Shown in pieces: positions 1 through 12,878 of a DNA stretch of 64,000 bases. The DNA is from Jacaranda mimosifolia (taxonomy: Eukaryota > Streptophyta > Magnoliopsida > Lamiales > Bignoniaceae). The position numbers were made by a program, and so were the translations under genes. The stretch covers positions 3,250,501-3,314,500 of the forward strand of contig CM032131.1 of NCBI GenBank assembly GCA_018894105.1, in the 5' to 3' direction. Within the stretch, counting starts at the first letter, position 1. Every line of letters starts with the position of its first letter. A model generated the notes under the pieces. That model saw only the letters and a program-made list of their open reading frames with translations, was not told the DNA's origin and did not search any database.

Positions 1-110
1 AATGGAAATTCCCTCGCAAATTATAAGAATCAGTAGGAAACTTTGCAAGGGAATTTTAGAGAAAAAAAAAAATATTTCCCTCGCAAAAAATTAAGAATAA
101 ACCCTAAAAT
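1..110. repeat. Left subterminal repeat zone of the CACTA element
   Basis: Words such as TTGCAAGGGAATTTTAG and TTTCCCTCGCAAA recur here and match, in either orientation, the subterminal words at 6125-6480. They identify this stretch as the left subterminal zone of the same element, although the terminal CACTA itself is off the window. Confidence 0.7.
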
Positions 111-1345
111 TGTTTTCATTACTTTGCCCCTCTTATCCAAGCATCAACCATCCAAGCACTAGAAATATTTCTTCTCCTTCTTCTTTTTCTTTTCTTTAAC
201 AAAACCTTCTCGTCAGTTGAAGTACCACTAGCGAAAAGAGCTGCTACTGCTTGTTGCACTAGTAAGGCCAATTTTTCCAAAATTTTATTTTTTGAAATAT
301 CTAATTTTATTTTCTTTAGATTTGCAGATTGGATATTTTGAGACATTGAATTTTTTCAACATTTTTCCTATTGAAAAGGTATTATTTTGAAATAATATTT
401 ATTGTAATTGTGCACAATTATTTTAAATTATATGTTGGAATTATATTTTATTAATTAGTTAATAATTTGTAATGTATTTAATTTGATTAATTGCTGTCCA
501 GTTTATGTCAATGTTGATTAGCTCTTTTGTATTTATTTATTTTTACTTATTTATGTAAATATTTATCAATTTAATTTGAAATTGTTGAATTATGTAATTT
601 GTTTGATTTGGTTGATTGGTAATTAGTTTATGTTAGTGTTGGTTAGTTCTTTTACATTTTTTACTTATTTATGTGAATGTTGACTAAGTAGGATTAAAAA
701 TTTTGAGTTATGCAATTGATTTAATTTGATCTGTTAGTGTTTAGTTTATGCTACTATTGGTTAGCTTTTTTTTATATTTTTAACTTATTTATGTGAATGT
801 TTAGTTTATGCTACAATTGGGTTGTGTAATTTTTGCATCATAGTCATGTATTAGAATTTTATATAATATTATCAAGACACTAAAATCTAGAGTTTGGTAC
901 GTAAATTACAACGATAAGTTCTATTTGACAATTAGAAATTCTTTGAGTTTATTAAATGAAATTATGTAAAAGTATAATTTAATTTGTAATATGAATAGAT
1001 CTTGCTTCTCCAGAGATAATGGACCATCATGCCTTTCATAAGTTTGGATGTATAATATATTTTTGCTAGATCAAAATGAATATACACAAGAATATTTAGT
1101 TATTGTTACACAAATATTCCATGAATAAGCTCACCTGCAGCCACAATTTTGCAAAATAAAGAAATCCATTGTCCTTACTCTTAAGTGTTGAAATGGGAAA
1201 TTTTTCAATCACGATGAAACTCATGAACATCTTCTGAGACGTGGATCTTAACATAATTGTTGATATGATAATATGACATTTAATGGTCTGCATCTAAATG
1301 ATTATGGTGCTGCATTTTTTGTGATAAAGAGATAAATTTTAATAG
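111..1345. other. CACTA 5' leader and intron-like region, no gene
   Basis: A pyrimidine-rich stretch at about 120-220 resembles the 5' leader of CACTA transposase genes. It is followed by about 1 kb of very AT-rich, intron-like DNA with repeated variants of TTGATTTG and TTAGTTTATG. Open frames here are short, have no recognisable domain and are not called. A lysine/arginine-rich frame on the - strand at 119-346 is just the complement of the pyrimidine-rich leader. Confidence 0.45.
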
Positions 1346-3883
1346 AGAGGTACTTCCGAATATGGAAGCTCATCAATTCTATGACATATTAAATGCTACC
1401 CTTGTGGCTAGGGTGTGATTCTCACTCTGGATTGTCTATGACCATTCAAATAATGTGCATAAAATTAATTTAATTACAATATGTAACAAGGGTGCCTTAG
1501 TCACATGGCTAAACTTTTAAAAATCATCAAATTATCCAATTAATTGTGTGTCGACAGACTATTATATGACAAAGAAAATGGTATCAAAATTGAAGCTCAT
1601 TGATATAAAGTACAATTGTTGCATCAACTTGCATGTTGTACTATAAAGACGATGCAGACGTGATTCTGTGTAAATTTGTACATGGGTTTAGAGCCTACGA
1701 ATGCCAGATGGATATGTTTAAATTTGGCGGAGTGTGTGAACAAACCAAGACACGAATTACACAATTTGAAGAGTCATGAGTTTCATATTTTATGTACCGA
1801 TTGCTCCTAAGTGCCTTATTACGCTGCACAAAATATTTGGAAGCCTCTAAATGAACTAAGTTAGTTCTTTAGAGACTTGTGTTGTACAAAGTTTTGTCAT
1901 GAAAGTCTCTTACAATTGGACAACATCCTGGCTATCTTGTGCAAGTGAGCATATCTTTTTACTGGGTTTTTTAATTCAAAGGACCACTTGTCCATGCATT
2001 TACCATATGAAGCACTTATGCATGGACCCGTTCAATATAGATGGGTGTATCCATTTGAGAAATACGTTATTATTTACACATAATTTAATATATCAATTAG
2101 TTTAAATAATATTATACATTTTAAATATTTAATCCTCTCACATTCAATTTTGGATTTTTACATGATTTATGAGATATGGATAAAAGTAGAGCTAAAAGCT
2201 CAATATATAAATCGTACCTAGCTCAAGAACAAGGATACTTTTTATCGTATTATTTTGAGTCTCACATGCAATCAGGGAGTACTAAGACTAGACAGAATGA
2301 ATATAGAAAGATCTGATGTTCAAATTCCACATACTCTATCTATTTTCAATTAACCAGGCAGCCTGCTAGAAATTACATAACTAGATTTTTAAATGATGCC
2401 GAGATGAAGCCGCGTCATTACATATACTCATAAATTATGATGAAGTTCATAATTACATACATTAAGTATAAAGTAGGACATACATTATTTATAGACGATA
2501 TATTTCAAAATTTTGAAAGTGTAATAAATAATATTGACCATCTGTATGTTTCTAGGTTCTGCAAAGCATTCGCTCGACATTATTGGTTGCACTTTAGTGA
2601 TAAAGAGGTTGAACAATTTTTTGAGGATTAGTCTGTAACTCAAGTCAAAGAATATATAAGTTTGCTTAATAGAAGTTAGAATAATTATTCTTCCTTAAAA
2701 GGTTTATATCAATATTATAATTTATTTAAGTTCTTATATCTTGATTATAGATACACAATACATTAAATGTGATGCTTAATAAATTCTTACATGATCTTGC
2801 ATGTGATCGTAGTAAAAAAGTTAAGAGTTGGCCTCAATCTTTTGTCGATGTATATATTTTTCATATATATTCTTAGGCAGTAAAGACGAAAACTTTTAAC
2901 TTTGAGGTTTGTGTCAATAGTATGGGTGTCAAAAGTTAGAACCCATGGGCTGAAGCCAACCCACATAGTTTTGGGTTGGGTTGGGCTCAACATTTCAAAC
3001 ATGGGTTTGAGCGGGTTGGATTTTAATGGGTTGTATCAAATTTAGATTCAAAATAGGTATTAAGTGAGTTCAAAAAGGGTCCACTCAAAAAATTTAATTA
3101 ATTTAATAAATCATCTCATTATTCTGTAAAATTGTATATTAAGTTAAGTATAAAAGACATAATAATATTACTATGGTCTTTTGAATTACTTTTTTAAATT
3201 AGGTAAATTAAATCAATTTTTTTGTTTTTTATTGAAACCATTTCAAACCCACCATAGCCCAACCCACAACCCAACCCACTTTCAATCCATCTATCTTAAT
3301 CTGTATAGAACCCAACCCATTTTGAACTCAATCCACATAAATCCAAATCAAACCCAACCCACCCATTTGCCACTACTAGTCAATAGTGATGGACCATTTG
3401 AATTCTATGAAAAATTTGAGGAAGTGGTTGAACTTGATCGTCCGGTCTACCTGAAAATAAAGTTGTATTGTTTAATTGTGATTGCTTCTATTGGTTGTCT
3501 AACAAAGGTATAGAGGTACATAAAGAATGTGACATGTTCTTGAGATCAAGAAAAATATACGATATCCATGATTTGGTCTCTTTATCATTGCTCAATATGC
3601 ATTTAAGTGTATTATGTTTCTATTCTTGTACAAAGAGGGATTAGGTCCACTAAAGATTTGTAATCAAAACAAGAGTACGAAGTAGAATGAATTAATGCAA
3701 AACTCTGGAAGAAGAAGAGTTTCATAAGGATAAGATGCCATGGAACCTGAATTCTCTAATAATAACTCCACGAGTGAAGAGAAAGGAAGAATATTATGAT
3801 GATATGATGATCATGACGATGATGGCAATGATGGTTAAAATTACGTTGGTGACTATGGATACGATAAAGATGACGAGGAATAA
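1346..3883 (+). pseudogene. CACTA tnp2-type transposase (first gene), broken
   Basis: Pieces of the plant tnp2 transposase gene appear in order in shifting + frames. About 1360-1400 resembles the EEA..FYD stretch before tnp2. About 1535-1720 resembles the part just before the tnp2 zinc-binding segment, including a YYKDDAD-like stretch. About 1835-2075 resembles DUF4218, ending in GPVQYRWVYPFEKY. About 2185-2640 continues DUF4218, with YLAQEQGYFLSYYFESH. DUF4216-like sequence runs from about 2890 to 3480 and is split by the nested hAT element. An acidic tail rich in Asp ends at the TAA at 3881. The catalytic middle of tnp2, normally several hundred residues between the second and third pieces, is missing. 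Many stops confirm a dead copy. Family assignment is from remembered motifs, but their order makes it firm. Confidence 0.75.
2921..3378. mobile_element. Small hAT-type non-autonomous element (MITE), 458 bp
   Basis: The segment is flanked by a perfect 8-bp direct repeat GTCAATAG at 2913-2920 and 3379-3386, the target-duplication length of hAT transposons. Its ends are imperfect inverted repeats: TATGGGTGTCAAA on the left and, reverse-complemented, TAGTAGTGGCAAA on the right. Subterminal runs of GGGTTGGG on the left and CCCAACCC on the right extend the inverted structure. It interrupts the DUF4216-like part of the host CACTA gene, and removing it with one repeat copy joins the two halves. It carries no transposase. 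An open frame at 3181-3513 runs across its right half into the host and is not a real gene. Confidence 0.85.
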
Positions 3884-5151
3884 TTTTCACATGGTTGACT
3901 TTTGTATAGATGGATTCTGTATTATAAACTTATCTATGTACTACCTTGTGGTTTAATGAAAATGTGTTTAACTAATAGTAAAGTTTTAACTTTCTGTCGT
4001 TTCCTTTATGAATTGTTGTAGTATATTACTTTTTTTTTTTTTTCGTCAATCAGCTACCATATTATATTCAATGAAATTGAATTATATTACTCACATGATT
4101 TATTAATTGTGGTTTATTAAGATTCCTTTATTAATTGTCATTTTTTAACCTTTATATTTCTGTTTTCTTGTTCTGAGTAAATAGATGACAACTATTTGGA
4201 AAGGCAAGGGCAAGGTGATAGAGCACTCCGGCCAATAGGGTATAACTGTTTATGTGCCTTCTACTAATGTTAGCCCACGTGGCACATGCATTAGCATTAT
4301 TGCTTATTGTTTTTTCATTAAACATATTTTTATTATATAATTATAATTTTTTTAACATATAGGTTTTCTCATAACAAATAGCATGTGAAGGCTCATAGTA
4401 CCACACTTAAGAAAAAGCACCTTGGATTTTGAAATTCGTGGAAGAAAATACCAAGAACACATAGGACTATGATGCTTGGGGAGTTTGGGGCAAATTATTT
4501 AGTTTATAACATAAATATCTTTTACTTTATTTTAAGTTTCACTTACACACTTAATTTGGTATGCTTTTATGTGATTATTGTAAAAGGAATTTTCCTGGCA
4601 TGAGGACACACGCATGGCATAAGAAAAACATTTGAGTATAAGGGCTCAAATAGTTTAAGTGATAAATTGTTTCAAGCATGACAAGCCAATAGAACACCAT
4701 TATAGATGCAAGGGGAACAATAGCTTGCTTTGCAAGGGGAATGGGCTTAGGATAGCTACCACACAAAATGTGCTCAGAACATACAAAATTAAGTATTAGA
4801 TTGCGATGCCAAGGCTTCCTTTTACATAAAAGTAGTTATATTTTCTATCTTAAATACAAGAATAGATTGAACTAAATAATTATGTCATCTAAATCTAACT
4901 TTACTCAAATTGATTGCTATTGGATATCAATAATTATAGGAAGAGGAGCGCTGATACCCACTTAGTCTTATTAAGTCTTTCATGCATACACATTCCAACC
5001 AGACAAAGAAGTCCAATTGGTGTAGGTAAATGGACGTGCGCAGAGTACATTTGTGAGTATTATTAATTCGCTGAAAATTATATGTTGATGCATTTATGGT
5101 TGAGCTTATTACAATGCTATAATTTATTCAATATGAACATTTTGTAGACCA
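3884..5151. other. Inter-gene region of the CACTA element, no intact gene
   Basis: AT-rich DNA between the two broken CACTA genes. A start-like stretch at about 4188-4260 (ATGACAACTATTTGG onward) may be the first exon of the second gene, but it soon hits stops. I recognise no domain and no other repeat. Confidence 0.4.
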
Positions 5152-5833
5152 TGTTTGACAATATGTGGAATAAGATATCTAGTTAGAATTTAAATGCATT
5201 GAGTGGAGGTTCTACACAGCCTACTCCATCTCAGAGCAACATCACATATTTTATTGTATACTAGTACAAGATTTGGATGTTGTATAATTAATTGGTGGCA
5301 TTTCAATATTGTAGGCATGGACAGAGATGATCGACACTCGAAGAAGAGACAGATTTATGGCCTTAGTGGTAAGGCTTCCCTAGTCACACCATCTTCATCA
5401 TCTATTGCTAGATCTCGAGCTTGTGCACCTACCTAGGAGATTGAGAAGACTAAAATGTAGCAGTAGATAGAGAATCAACAACAAGGAATTGAGAATATAT
5501 ATAGAGGTAGAAAATCAAGAAATGAACGAAAAAATGACATCAATTGAGTCAATGGTTCAGTAGTTTATAACGAATAGTATGGCATATCCTTCATACATAC
5601 CAGGCCCTCACCATATAGCATCTGTTGCTCCACATCCACCAACAGGGGGCCATCGCCATCCACCTCCAAACTATCCACCTATGGCGAATTATAATTTCAT
5701 CCCTACTCTTACTCTTTATCCTTGTATATTTCTTGAGGTGTCTCCAATCAGTCTATTCTCCTCTACATCACCTAAAAATGAAGATAGAGAACTAATAAGG
5801 GATAGAAATTTAGATGAAGATAGTGATAATTGA
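5152..5833 (+). pseudogene. CACTA second gene (Transposase_24-like), C-terminal part, broken
   Basis: The second gene of plant CACTA elements usually ends with a W..GG..RGR.YGLG-type motif, a glutamine-rich coiled region and an acidic tail. Here 5340-5400 encodes KKRQIYGLSGKASL, about 5445-5500 encodes a Gln/Glu-rich segment, 5580-5700 a proline-rich stretch, and the frame ends LDEDSDN at a stop at 5831. TAG stops in the Gln-rich segment stand where Gln is expected. The counterpart in the second CACTA element (51640-53043) has the same order of parts, which supports the call. The N-terminal half is not recognisable. Confidence 0.55.
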
Positions 5834-6124
5834 ACTATATTTTATTTTCTTGGTACATTTTATTGTTTAATTATTAGCTTTACTTATATTTGGGCATATC
5901 GTTATTAATTTCATTTAGTTGAGATTTCTTGTTGAGATTTATATCTAGATATATTTTTATCAATTTTATTGAGCTCGTTAATTAATTTGAACAATTTTTT
6001 GTGGTTTGAGTTAATGATTTTATTGTTTGTTGACCTTGAGTTGGTGGTCTAGATTATTTTTAATTGTTTATAGGTTTTAAATAATTGGACAAATATTAAA
6101 TTAAATATATATAAAACAAGTTAT

Positions 6125-6480
6125 AAAACATTTGTGAGGGAAAATGTCCCTAGCAAATCTTAATTTAAAAAAAAAGTTGCAAGGAATTTTTTTCCTTGCA
6201 AATTTTAATTTAAAGAAAAATTAAGAGTGAAAAATTCCTAGCAAATCTAAAGATAGAAAAATTAATTTTTTAAGGGAAAAAACCTTTGCAAATTATAAGG
6301 CAATTTAAAAACAAATAATTTATTCATTTTGTGAGGGAAAAATCCGTTACAAAATCCTGCAAATGTTGAACTATCTTCATTAATTCATGTTAGCATTTTG
6401 CAAAGGACATGCCCCTTGTAAAATTTGAGGAGGATTTTTTCCTTGCTAAATCCCTTGCAAAAGGGCAATTTTTAGTAGTG
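6125..6480 (+). repeat. Right subterminal repeats and CACTA terminus
   Basis: About ten variants of TTTGCAAGGGA / TCCCTTGCAAA occur in alternating orientation up to the terminal TAGTG at 6476-6480. Such arrays are the transposase-binding and end-pairing zones of CACTA elements. The 3-bp target site after the end reads TCA; the matching left copy is outside the window. Confidence 0.8.
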
Positions 6481-9400
6481 TCATGCATATTTTTATTATT
6501 TTGTAGTTATATCTATTTATAGAAGGATGTTGACATGAACTTACCATGTTCACCCTCCATGATATAGTAGGTTGCTACTTCACATGCATACGATGGATGG
6601 TCTTAATGATGAGTTGTATTTAAATCATAAGTAGATCGTATCTAACTCAGATAAAATGCACAATTTGAAGTATAACAATAATAAATTTAAGTAGCATGAG
6701 ACTATCACTTTAGCATTTATACCTTAATACAATTAGTTCACACTCTAATAAGAAAAGTCTTACAAATTAAAATAACTATCATTTTAATTATATATCTTAA
6801 AAATTAGTTGGGTTAAGAAAAAATGAGCCAAAGTTAGAATTCTTATTAGGACTTGTTAGAATTCATACCCTATAGTAGTAATACAAGTATTTAATATTAG
6901 TAAAAGTAAAGACTTACACTCACTATGTTTGTTTTCATATTCAGGGTCTATTTTTATTTTTAGCATTATTTGAAAATGAAAATTATCAACTTCTACTCAT
7001 TTTCACACAATAAAATGTATTTTCATTTCTATACCTCTTTTTACACAAAATGATGTTGCACGGAAGTGGAGCGAGGTCCTATACTATAGATAGCGGTGTG
7101 TCAGTTAGTTTTCTTTGGAATGTGCGCAGAGAGATTTTTAGCTCTTGAAGGTTCTCGAAGTTTCAAGATTCTTTGCGAATGATTTCTTATATCCAAGTTG
7201 CTTTGGGTTTAGTATTTATATTTTTTTCCTAATGGGCTTAGGCCCATTAGAGGTTTGGTGCCCTTCTTCGTGAGCTTAATCAATTGGGCCATTTTTAGTT
7301 CTCTTAATAATTTTCCCTTGTAGACTTAATTATCAACATCATTAAGCTCCCAACTTTAAATTTAAAAATCTTATTTTCATATAGAAGATATACCATAAAA
7401 TTCAAGTTTTAATATTCACCTTATCTTAATTTATTAAAGTAAGGTTATTAGTTGATTAATTTTTCTTGGTCAATTCAATTGTGCACTTGTGTTTGTTTAA
7501 GGACTTGACAGAAAAAAAAAAAAAAAAAAAAAAGAAAAATGTAGCACTCATCTAAGGACTTAGATAAATTTTGTAACTTGTATGTCTAAAAGCTTAGAAA
7601 AGTTTTATGTCACTTTCTTCAAAGGACTCAGACAAGGTTCAAGTGTAGTTACAAAGAGTGGGATACTAAGGAGTAAGAGCCAAGTTAAAGTTAAAGTATG
7701 ATTAGAATTAGACCAAACTTCATAGAAGAGAGAGAGAGAGAGAGAGTGCCACTATGATGGAGTTGTTGGATACCTCGGGGGCGATTGACATAGATGCAAT
7801 TAGGCAGGCGCTTATGTGGGGTACTGGGCATTCGTACATTTTTGCGACGGCACCAACTAGGAGTTCGTGCTGGGGCACCTATCTTAGGCACCTTTCTGGG
7901 CTTCTGGCATCTTCTTTAGTGTTCAAGTTGGGAGTTTTGTCAAATGTGGTTGGACACTTGTTCCATTTATGAATATGGCCCTTTAGTCTTTTCAATGGTA
8001 GGAATTAGCATAACATCATGGAAAGACTTAGAAAAGTTTCTTAAGAATGAGATTTGTGCCTTGAAAGGAGTGGATGACGTTTATCCAAAGGTTCGCAATT
8101 TGCAAATGATTTAGAAGATTTTGTTCGAATATTTTGTTCTTGGGTAGACTTTGTCAAGTGTCGACTCTCAACAGGTATTTTTTTGGTGTCCATAAGGAAT
8201 AGGCTTTCCTTAAAGGATTTAGAATTATGTTGCCTTTGCCCTATGTGAAGAGAATTTTAAGGTTTTGCAGTGACTACGTGTAGGTTAGACGTAAGTGCCT
8301 AGACTTTTGTATTGCATGAGGTTAAGACATGTCTCGCTTTATGTCCTAGATAGATGCTTTTTATATCGAAGGTCCTTCGGGATCATATCGTGTGGTTTTG
8401 TATTTTCCTAAGTACTTAGGCATTTTTCTTAAGCTTGTGAGGCTATCTTTATAGCTAGAGTGAGCTTTCAATATAACTTGTTATTTTTCATTTTGGGTAC
8501 TACAAGGTGGGTGTCTCTATATCAGTTGGCCATTGCATAGTTGGCTTCAGTTACATTCATAGGGTTTTTCATTTCATGTTATGTCACTCTCTGAATTCAT
8601 AAGTTCTTATATGTTGTCAACACTTTTGCATTGAGTGTTCACTCCTGCATAGGAGTTAGACATTTTGAGATGTTAGGTCATTCTCTTTAGCAAGTTAGAG
8701 TCTTCAACTAAATCAAGGATGGAGTTCTTAAGTTCAATGTGGAGGTGACGCTTACAAGGTACAAGGAGACAATGTTTTTCAAGTTTAGAATCTGGAAACA
8801 CGATCAAGCATTGAGAGATGTGCTTTAGAGCTTTGAAAGGCATTCATGAGATTGACGTCACGCTTGAGCACTCGGTAGGTGCTCGAGAAGGTGTTTATGT
8901 GTAATCTAGAGTTTCGAGTAGAGCTTGGCAGTTTAGAGACCTCTTAAGATGTTTTGCAAAGCTCTCATACTCGACAAATGATTTAAAAATTTTGTTGGCA
9001 AAGCTCTATGCTCTAAATATCATTTAGGTTCTCTTGCAAAATTAAATTGTTCTATGAGCCTCTCGGAGTACCCTATGGGGGTGCTCCTTTGAGGATCCTT
9101 TGGGATGTACTATCGTATCATATCACTTTGTGCAGCCTTTAGAGGTCTGTTAGAAAGATGACACTTCGCAGTCCAAGGATTCTTCCACTTTTTGTGGTTA
9201 AGACTCATTTATCGATAGTGCTTCGAGAGGGCTCGCACAGATTGTGGTTTTCATGAGGCCCCCTAATCTTTTTTAGATGGCTAACTATTAGCCAGAACTA
9301 GATTCGCTTTTCAGTTATAGTATTATCAGATCTCATGCTTTTGTTTTGGGAGTTCGCGTATTGTCCTACTCTTTCTAACATTCAGTCACGGGGATAACTT

Positions 9401-10477
9401 ATTATTTTTGGATCTATCATCTTCGCAGTATCATTTGCACATTGTAGTGCTTTTATACTTTACGGATGGGGTTTGCCTGGATAGGGCGATTATTATGGAT
9501 TTCATTAAGTAGGTGCCCAGCTATACTATTACATGCTATGGATAGTTAGGGGCTAGGCCATGCTGGGTTACTGGGCGCCTGATGGGTGCACGGCTGTAAT
9601 GCAGGACACCTAACGCCTAGCCGTTAAGCACATGTCTTGGGTGCCCATCTTGGGCGCTCATGTTGGTTGGGGTACCTGGCACCCTGCCATTATGCTGGGC
9701 ATCGGGTGCTTTGATCATTAGATATTTTTTGGGATACTTGAATTTTTCTAAATGTCATTGATGTTTGTTCATTCAATAGATAACTATTCAGAAAGCATTT
9801 CGGATTCTTTAGTTGATATTTTGACGCTTGATAAATAATTTAGAGAAATTCTTGCTGGATTCTTGCATGCACTTAGCCAATTATCTGACTTCTAAGTGAT
9901 GTTATGCTATTAATGTAGGCTTATCTCGTGATAGGGGCACATGAGGAAGGCATGGAACATCTTCTTATTAAGTTTTGTCGCAAGTTCTTTTGTATTATTG
10001 AATCATATAGAGTAGCACATGAGAGTGCATGCAAGTCTCACTAGAGAGATATTTTAGAAATAATTAATTTGAATTAAAATCTGTAGGGTGCTCACTGGTG
10101 ATGTCTTGTCATAATACATAGTCAATTATATTTAAGTTGGATGCTTTACTAGTGAGGTTTCGCTAAAACACTTAGTTACTCATTTTGAGCACGTTCTGGT
10201 ATCTCCCTGTTGAGGGCTTCCAAAAATCAAGTGATGTGATAAAGTTTTGCAAAGGATCATATTCAATGGGTCTTAACATCATTAACAATTGTTATAGTAA
10301 AGTTTGAGTACAGGAACGTCCATGATGTCTTTATCATTGGCACCAAGTGTTGAGATGAAGTCAGAGTGTGAGTCTTATTCAAGAGGTCTTATAACCGAAC
10401 ATTAAGTCATTAGATGAGAAATGGCGTATTGACCAATGTTTTCCTCAGAGGGTTCAATAGCTAATTGTGGGAGTGTA
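6481..10477. other. Unassigned region, probably decayed retroelement DNA
   Basis: No gene is supported. The stretch contains a TATA-like site near 7212, a 9-bp-arm palindrome around GGGC..GCCC at 7229-7250, a poly(A) tract at 7511-7532, a (GA)n tract at 7727-7746 and degenerate repeats of AAGGACTTAGA between 7499 and 8225. Two patches, 7770-7920 and 9480-9720, are far more GC-rich than their surroundings and reuse words such as GGGCGCC and GGGTGCC. The last 200 bases before 10478 end in a GTGGGAG purine tract and may be the 3' end of a Copia internal region. Open frames at 7691-7972 lie on both strands of one GC-rich patch and match no family I know. Confidence 0.4.
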
Positions 10478-12876
10478 TGTTAGAATAGTGACCTACAACC
10501 AATTAGATTGGCGTGTAAAAACTACTCCTTATAAGATAATCTTGATTGAATGATATTTTATAAAATGATCATCTTAATCTTATGCAATTAATTATATTCT
10601 TCACATGTATTTGATTGAAACCCTAAAATCATACAAGACTATGGGATTTGGTCATGCATATGACGGTGATCATGAAATAAGTTTATATGGTCATGATTGT
10701 CGGAACTAAACGAAGGTCAAAGGACCATTCAATTCATGTTGGGGCATAGCGGCAACCTCGCTTGGCACCATTCCCAAACCTAGCAGCAAACGGGCGGGTG
10801 GTGCCTGAATTCAGACCTGACTAGACTCTTCTTTGTTTGAGCTGCTCCCATGCACGCAGACCAAAAGATCTCACTTGTCCTGGACTGGAATAAGTACGTA
10901 GAGATTTTCATAGCACTGTGGAGGGAGTTTTAATTGGTCTTTTCTAGGATTCCTTATCATGCCACACATGGAGATTTTTCGATTAATAGGTAAGAAGCCC
11001 CCCTTGAACAAAGTCATAGAATCTTATGAGACAGAGTATCTAAGATTCAGATAGGCTTGCACTAATAATGTCTATTCCAAGAGGTTAGATATTGCCCCAT
11101 TTCATGGACAATCCGTATATGACATGGATGCATGCTAGTGGGTGCTTTTTAGAGAACAAGTTCACTAAAGACTCGCATAGAGAATCCATGAGGTAGTCGA
11201 AGTGGCCTGTCAGTAGTGAAAAATTCTCTAGCTTAAAACAATATATATAATTAGTCCATTGACATAAGAATCCACAGTATCCTTGTATTTAAGTCCTTGT
11301 GCCTTGGTTTTGTCCTAACCACTTGGCGAGCCAGTCTAGCTTAGGTTAGGCACAAGCTACCAAAGTATGAAGGTTTATTTTGCTCATTGTGAAGAACAAG
11401 TTGATATCTTATGTATTCTATAATGATCGACTCCAAGAAATCCTTGCGCAATGTGATATGATAATTTGGAAAATGAGTTTTTCAAAGTTGAGGTCATAAT
11501 TAGGAATCACACATCAAGAATGGATACATAGTTATCGAGGCTATTAGGGAGGCAAATATCTTACCTTAAGCCTCTTTCAAGTGATAAGAAATGAAAGGAT
11601 CGTATTTGTATGGTAATCATAAGTGAAAAAGGTTTACTAGAATTATTCATCCAATTGGTTGGGCTCTATAGGCTTGTGTAGATATCGACTTTGGAGATTG
11701 AATACTCTTCAATTAATGGAGATTAATTGAAAGAGTGATTGGTTTAAAAGAATTTAGACTAATTGAAATATTTAATATTCAATAAATCACAAGGAGTTGT
11801 GAGTCCATATCTAATTAATCGATAAACCTAACAGGTCACAATCAAAAGTCTTAGCCACTTTAAATGGAATTGGAGAAATTATCTAAGGAGTTAGATAATT
11901 AGATTGGTAAACTTTGGAAGAGACCAAGTTGACTAATTAAGAGTTAGTCATAATGGCTTGATTAATTTAAAGTGTTAAATTAATCAAATAATTTAAGAAA
12001 TTAAATTAGACCAATAAAATTAAGGAGTTAATTTAATTGGGGCTCTATGAAAATTTAATTAGTCTTACTAACTTAAAGAGTTGAGTTAATTTAATTAAAT
12101 TAAAGGTTCAAATTAATTAATTTGAATCTAGTTTTGGAGGGAAGATTTAATTTCCTAGTAGAAATTAATTTTCTAGTTGAAATAAGATTGTAATTAGTAG
12201 AAATTAATTTCTTGGCATGCAAGTGGGAAATACCATATAAAAGGCTCCCCCTCTCCCATAAGCGGCGGCCACTCTCAAAAAGAAAAACTCCCTCCTTGAG
12301 TTTGTTGTGAATAAAAACTCTCTCCTTCAAGATCCTCTCTTAGAATCATTCTTTTCAAAACTTCTTCTTCTTTTTCCTCCATTAAAAACTCCTCTTTCAT
12401 TCTCCATTATTCTTCTAGAAAAAGATTGAATAATTAGAGTGCTTGTAAGGTGAATGGATACCATTAGAGATACCACATTTTCGGGTATTTTATTGGTGAA
12501 CAAAAGAGATCATTGAAGAAGAATTATTCAAGCACATAGGCAGCGGTTTTGAGGGTTATTGTAGCTGATCCAATTGCTGCCACTTTAGCAAGTTTTTAAG
12601 GTATTTTTGGAGGCATTAAGATGCTGTAAATTAAGGCCAACAAGTGAGAAAGAAAGATCCAATTAAGAGGAAGTGGTAAATTCTCAATTAAGGAGTCAAG
12701 TGAAGGCCCTACAATTTGTTTTTGAAGAATTGACAAAAGTAATTGATTCTTGTCTCTAAGTCCATCTCTATTACATAAAATAGATCCTTGTATGTAGTGA
12801 TCCAAGTTATTTTTAATGTGATGAATTTTTTTAAATTCCACAATGCGAGTGGATCATTGTGTTTCTACATGCTTCA
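10478..12876 (+). repeat. Long terminal repeat of the Copia element (about 2.4 kb)
   Basis: It begins TGTTAGAATAGTG and ends near TTCTACATGCTTCA, with a primer-binding site two bases later. The start and end (TGTTAGAA / TTCTACA) are weakly inverted. A purine tract GTGGGAG lies just before the start, which is unusual for a 5' LTR and normal for a 3' LTR. The exact 3' edge could be 12869 or 12876. Confidence 0.7.
12234..12245 (+). promoter_or_regulatory. Probable LTR TATA box
   Basis: CATATAAAAGGC is a strong TATA match followed by a C/T-rich, CT-repeat leader, as in LTR promoters. It sits about 630 bases before the LTR end, so the R-U5 part would be about 600 bases. Confidence 0.55.
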
Positions 12877-12878
12877 AG

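Larger units (their letters stand above)
1..6480 (+). mobile_element. CACTA (En/Spm) DNA transposon, left end outside window
   Basis: The element ends at 6480 with TTTTTAGTAGTG, the reverse complement of a CACTACTAAAAA terminus, which is the hallmark of CACTA transposons. The last 350 bases and the first 100 bases of the window share a family of short subterminal words around TTGCAAGGGA, in both orientations, as expected for the transposase-binding zones of these elements. Between them lie remnants of the usual two genes in the usual order: a tnp2-type transposase and then a Transposase_24-like protein. The left terminus must lie just upstream of base 1. Both genes are riddled with stops and the tnp2 core is deleted, so the copy is not autonomous. 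A hAT-type element is nested inside at 2921-3378. Confidence 0.85.

Noticed and set aside
119..346. - strand frame with a run of Lys/Arg, looks like a basic nuclear protein
   Set aside because: It is the complement of the pyrimidine-rich CACTA leader; no domain, and composition alone explains it.
7691..7972. Overlapping frames of 66 and 72 codons on opposite strands in a GC-rich patch
   Set aside because: No recognised domain, no splice or promoter context; frame length is explained by higher GC content.
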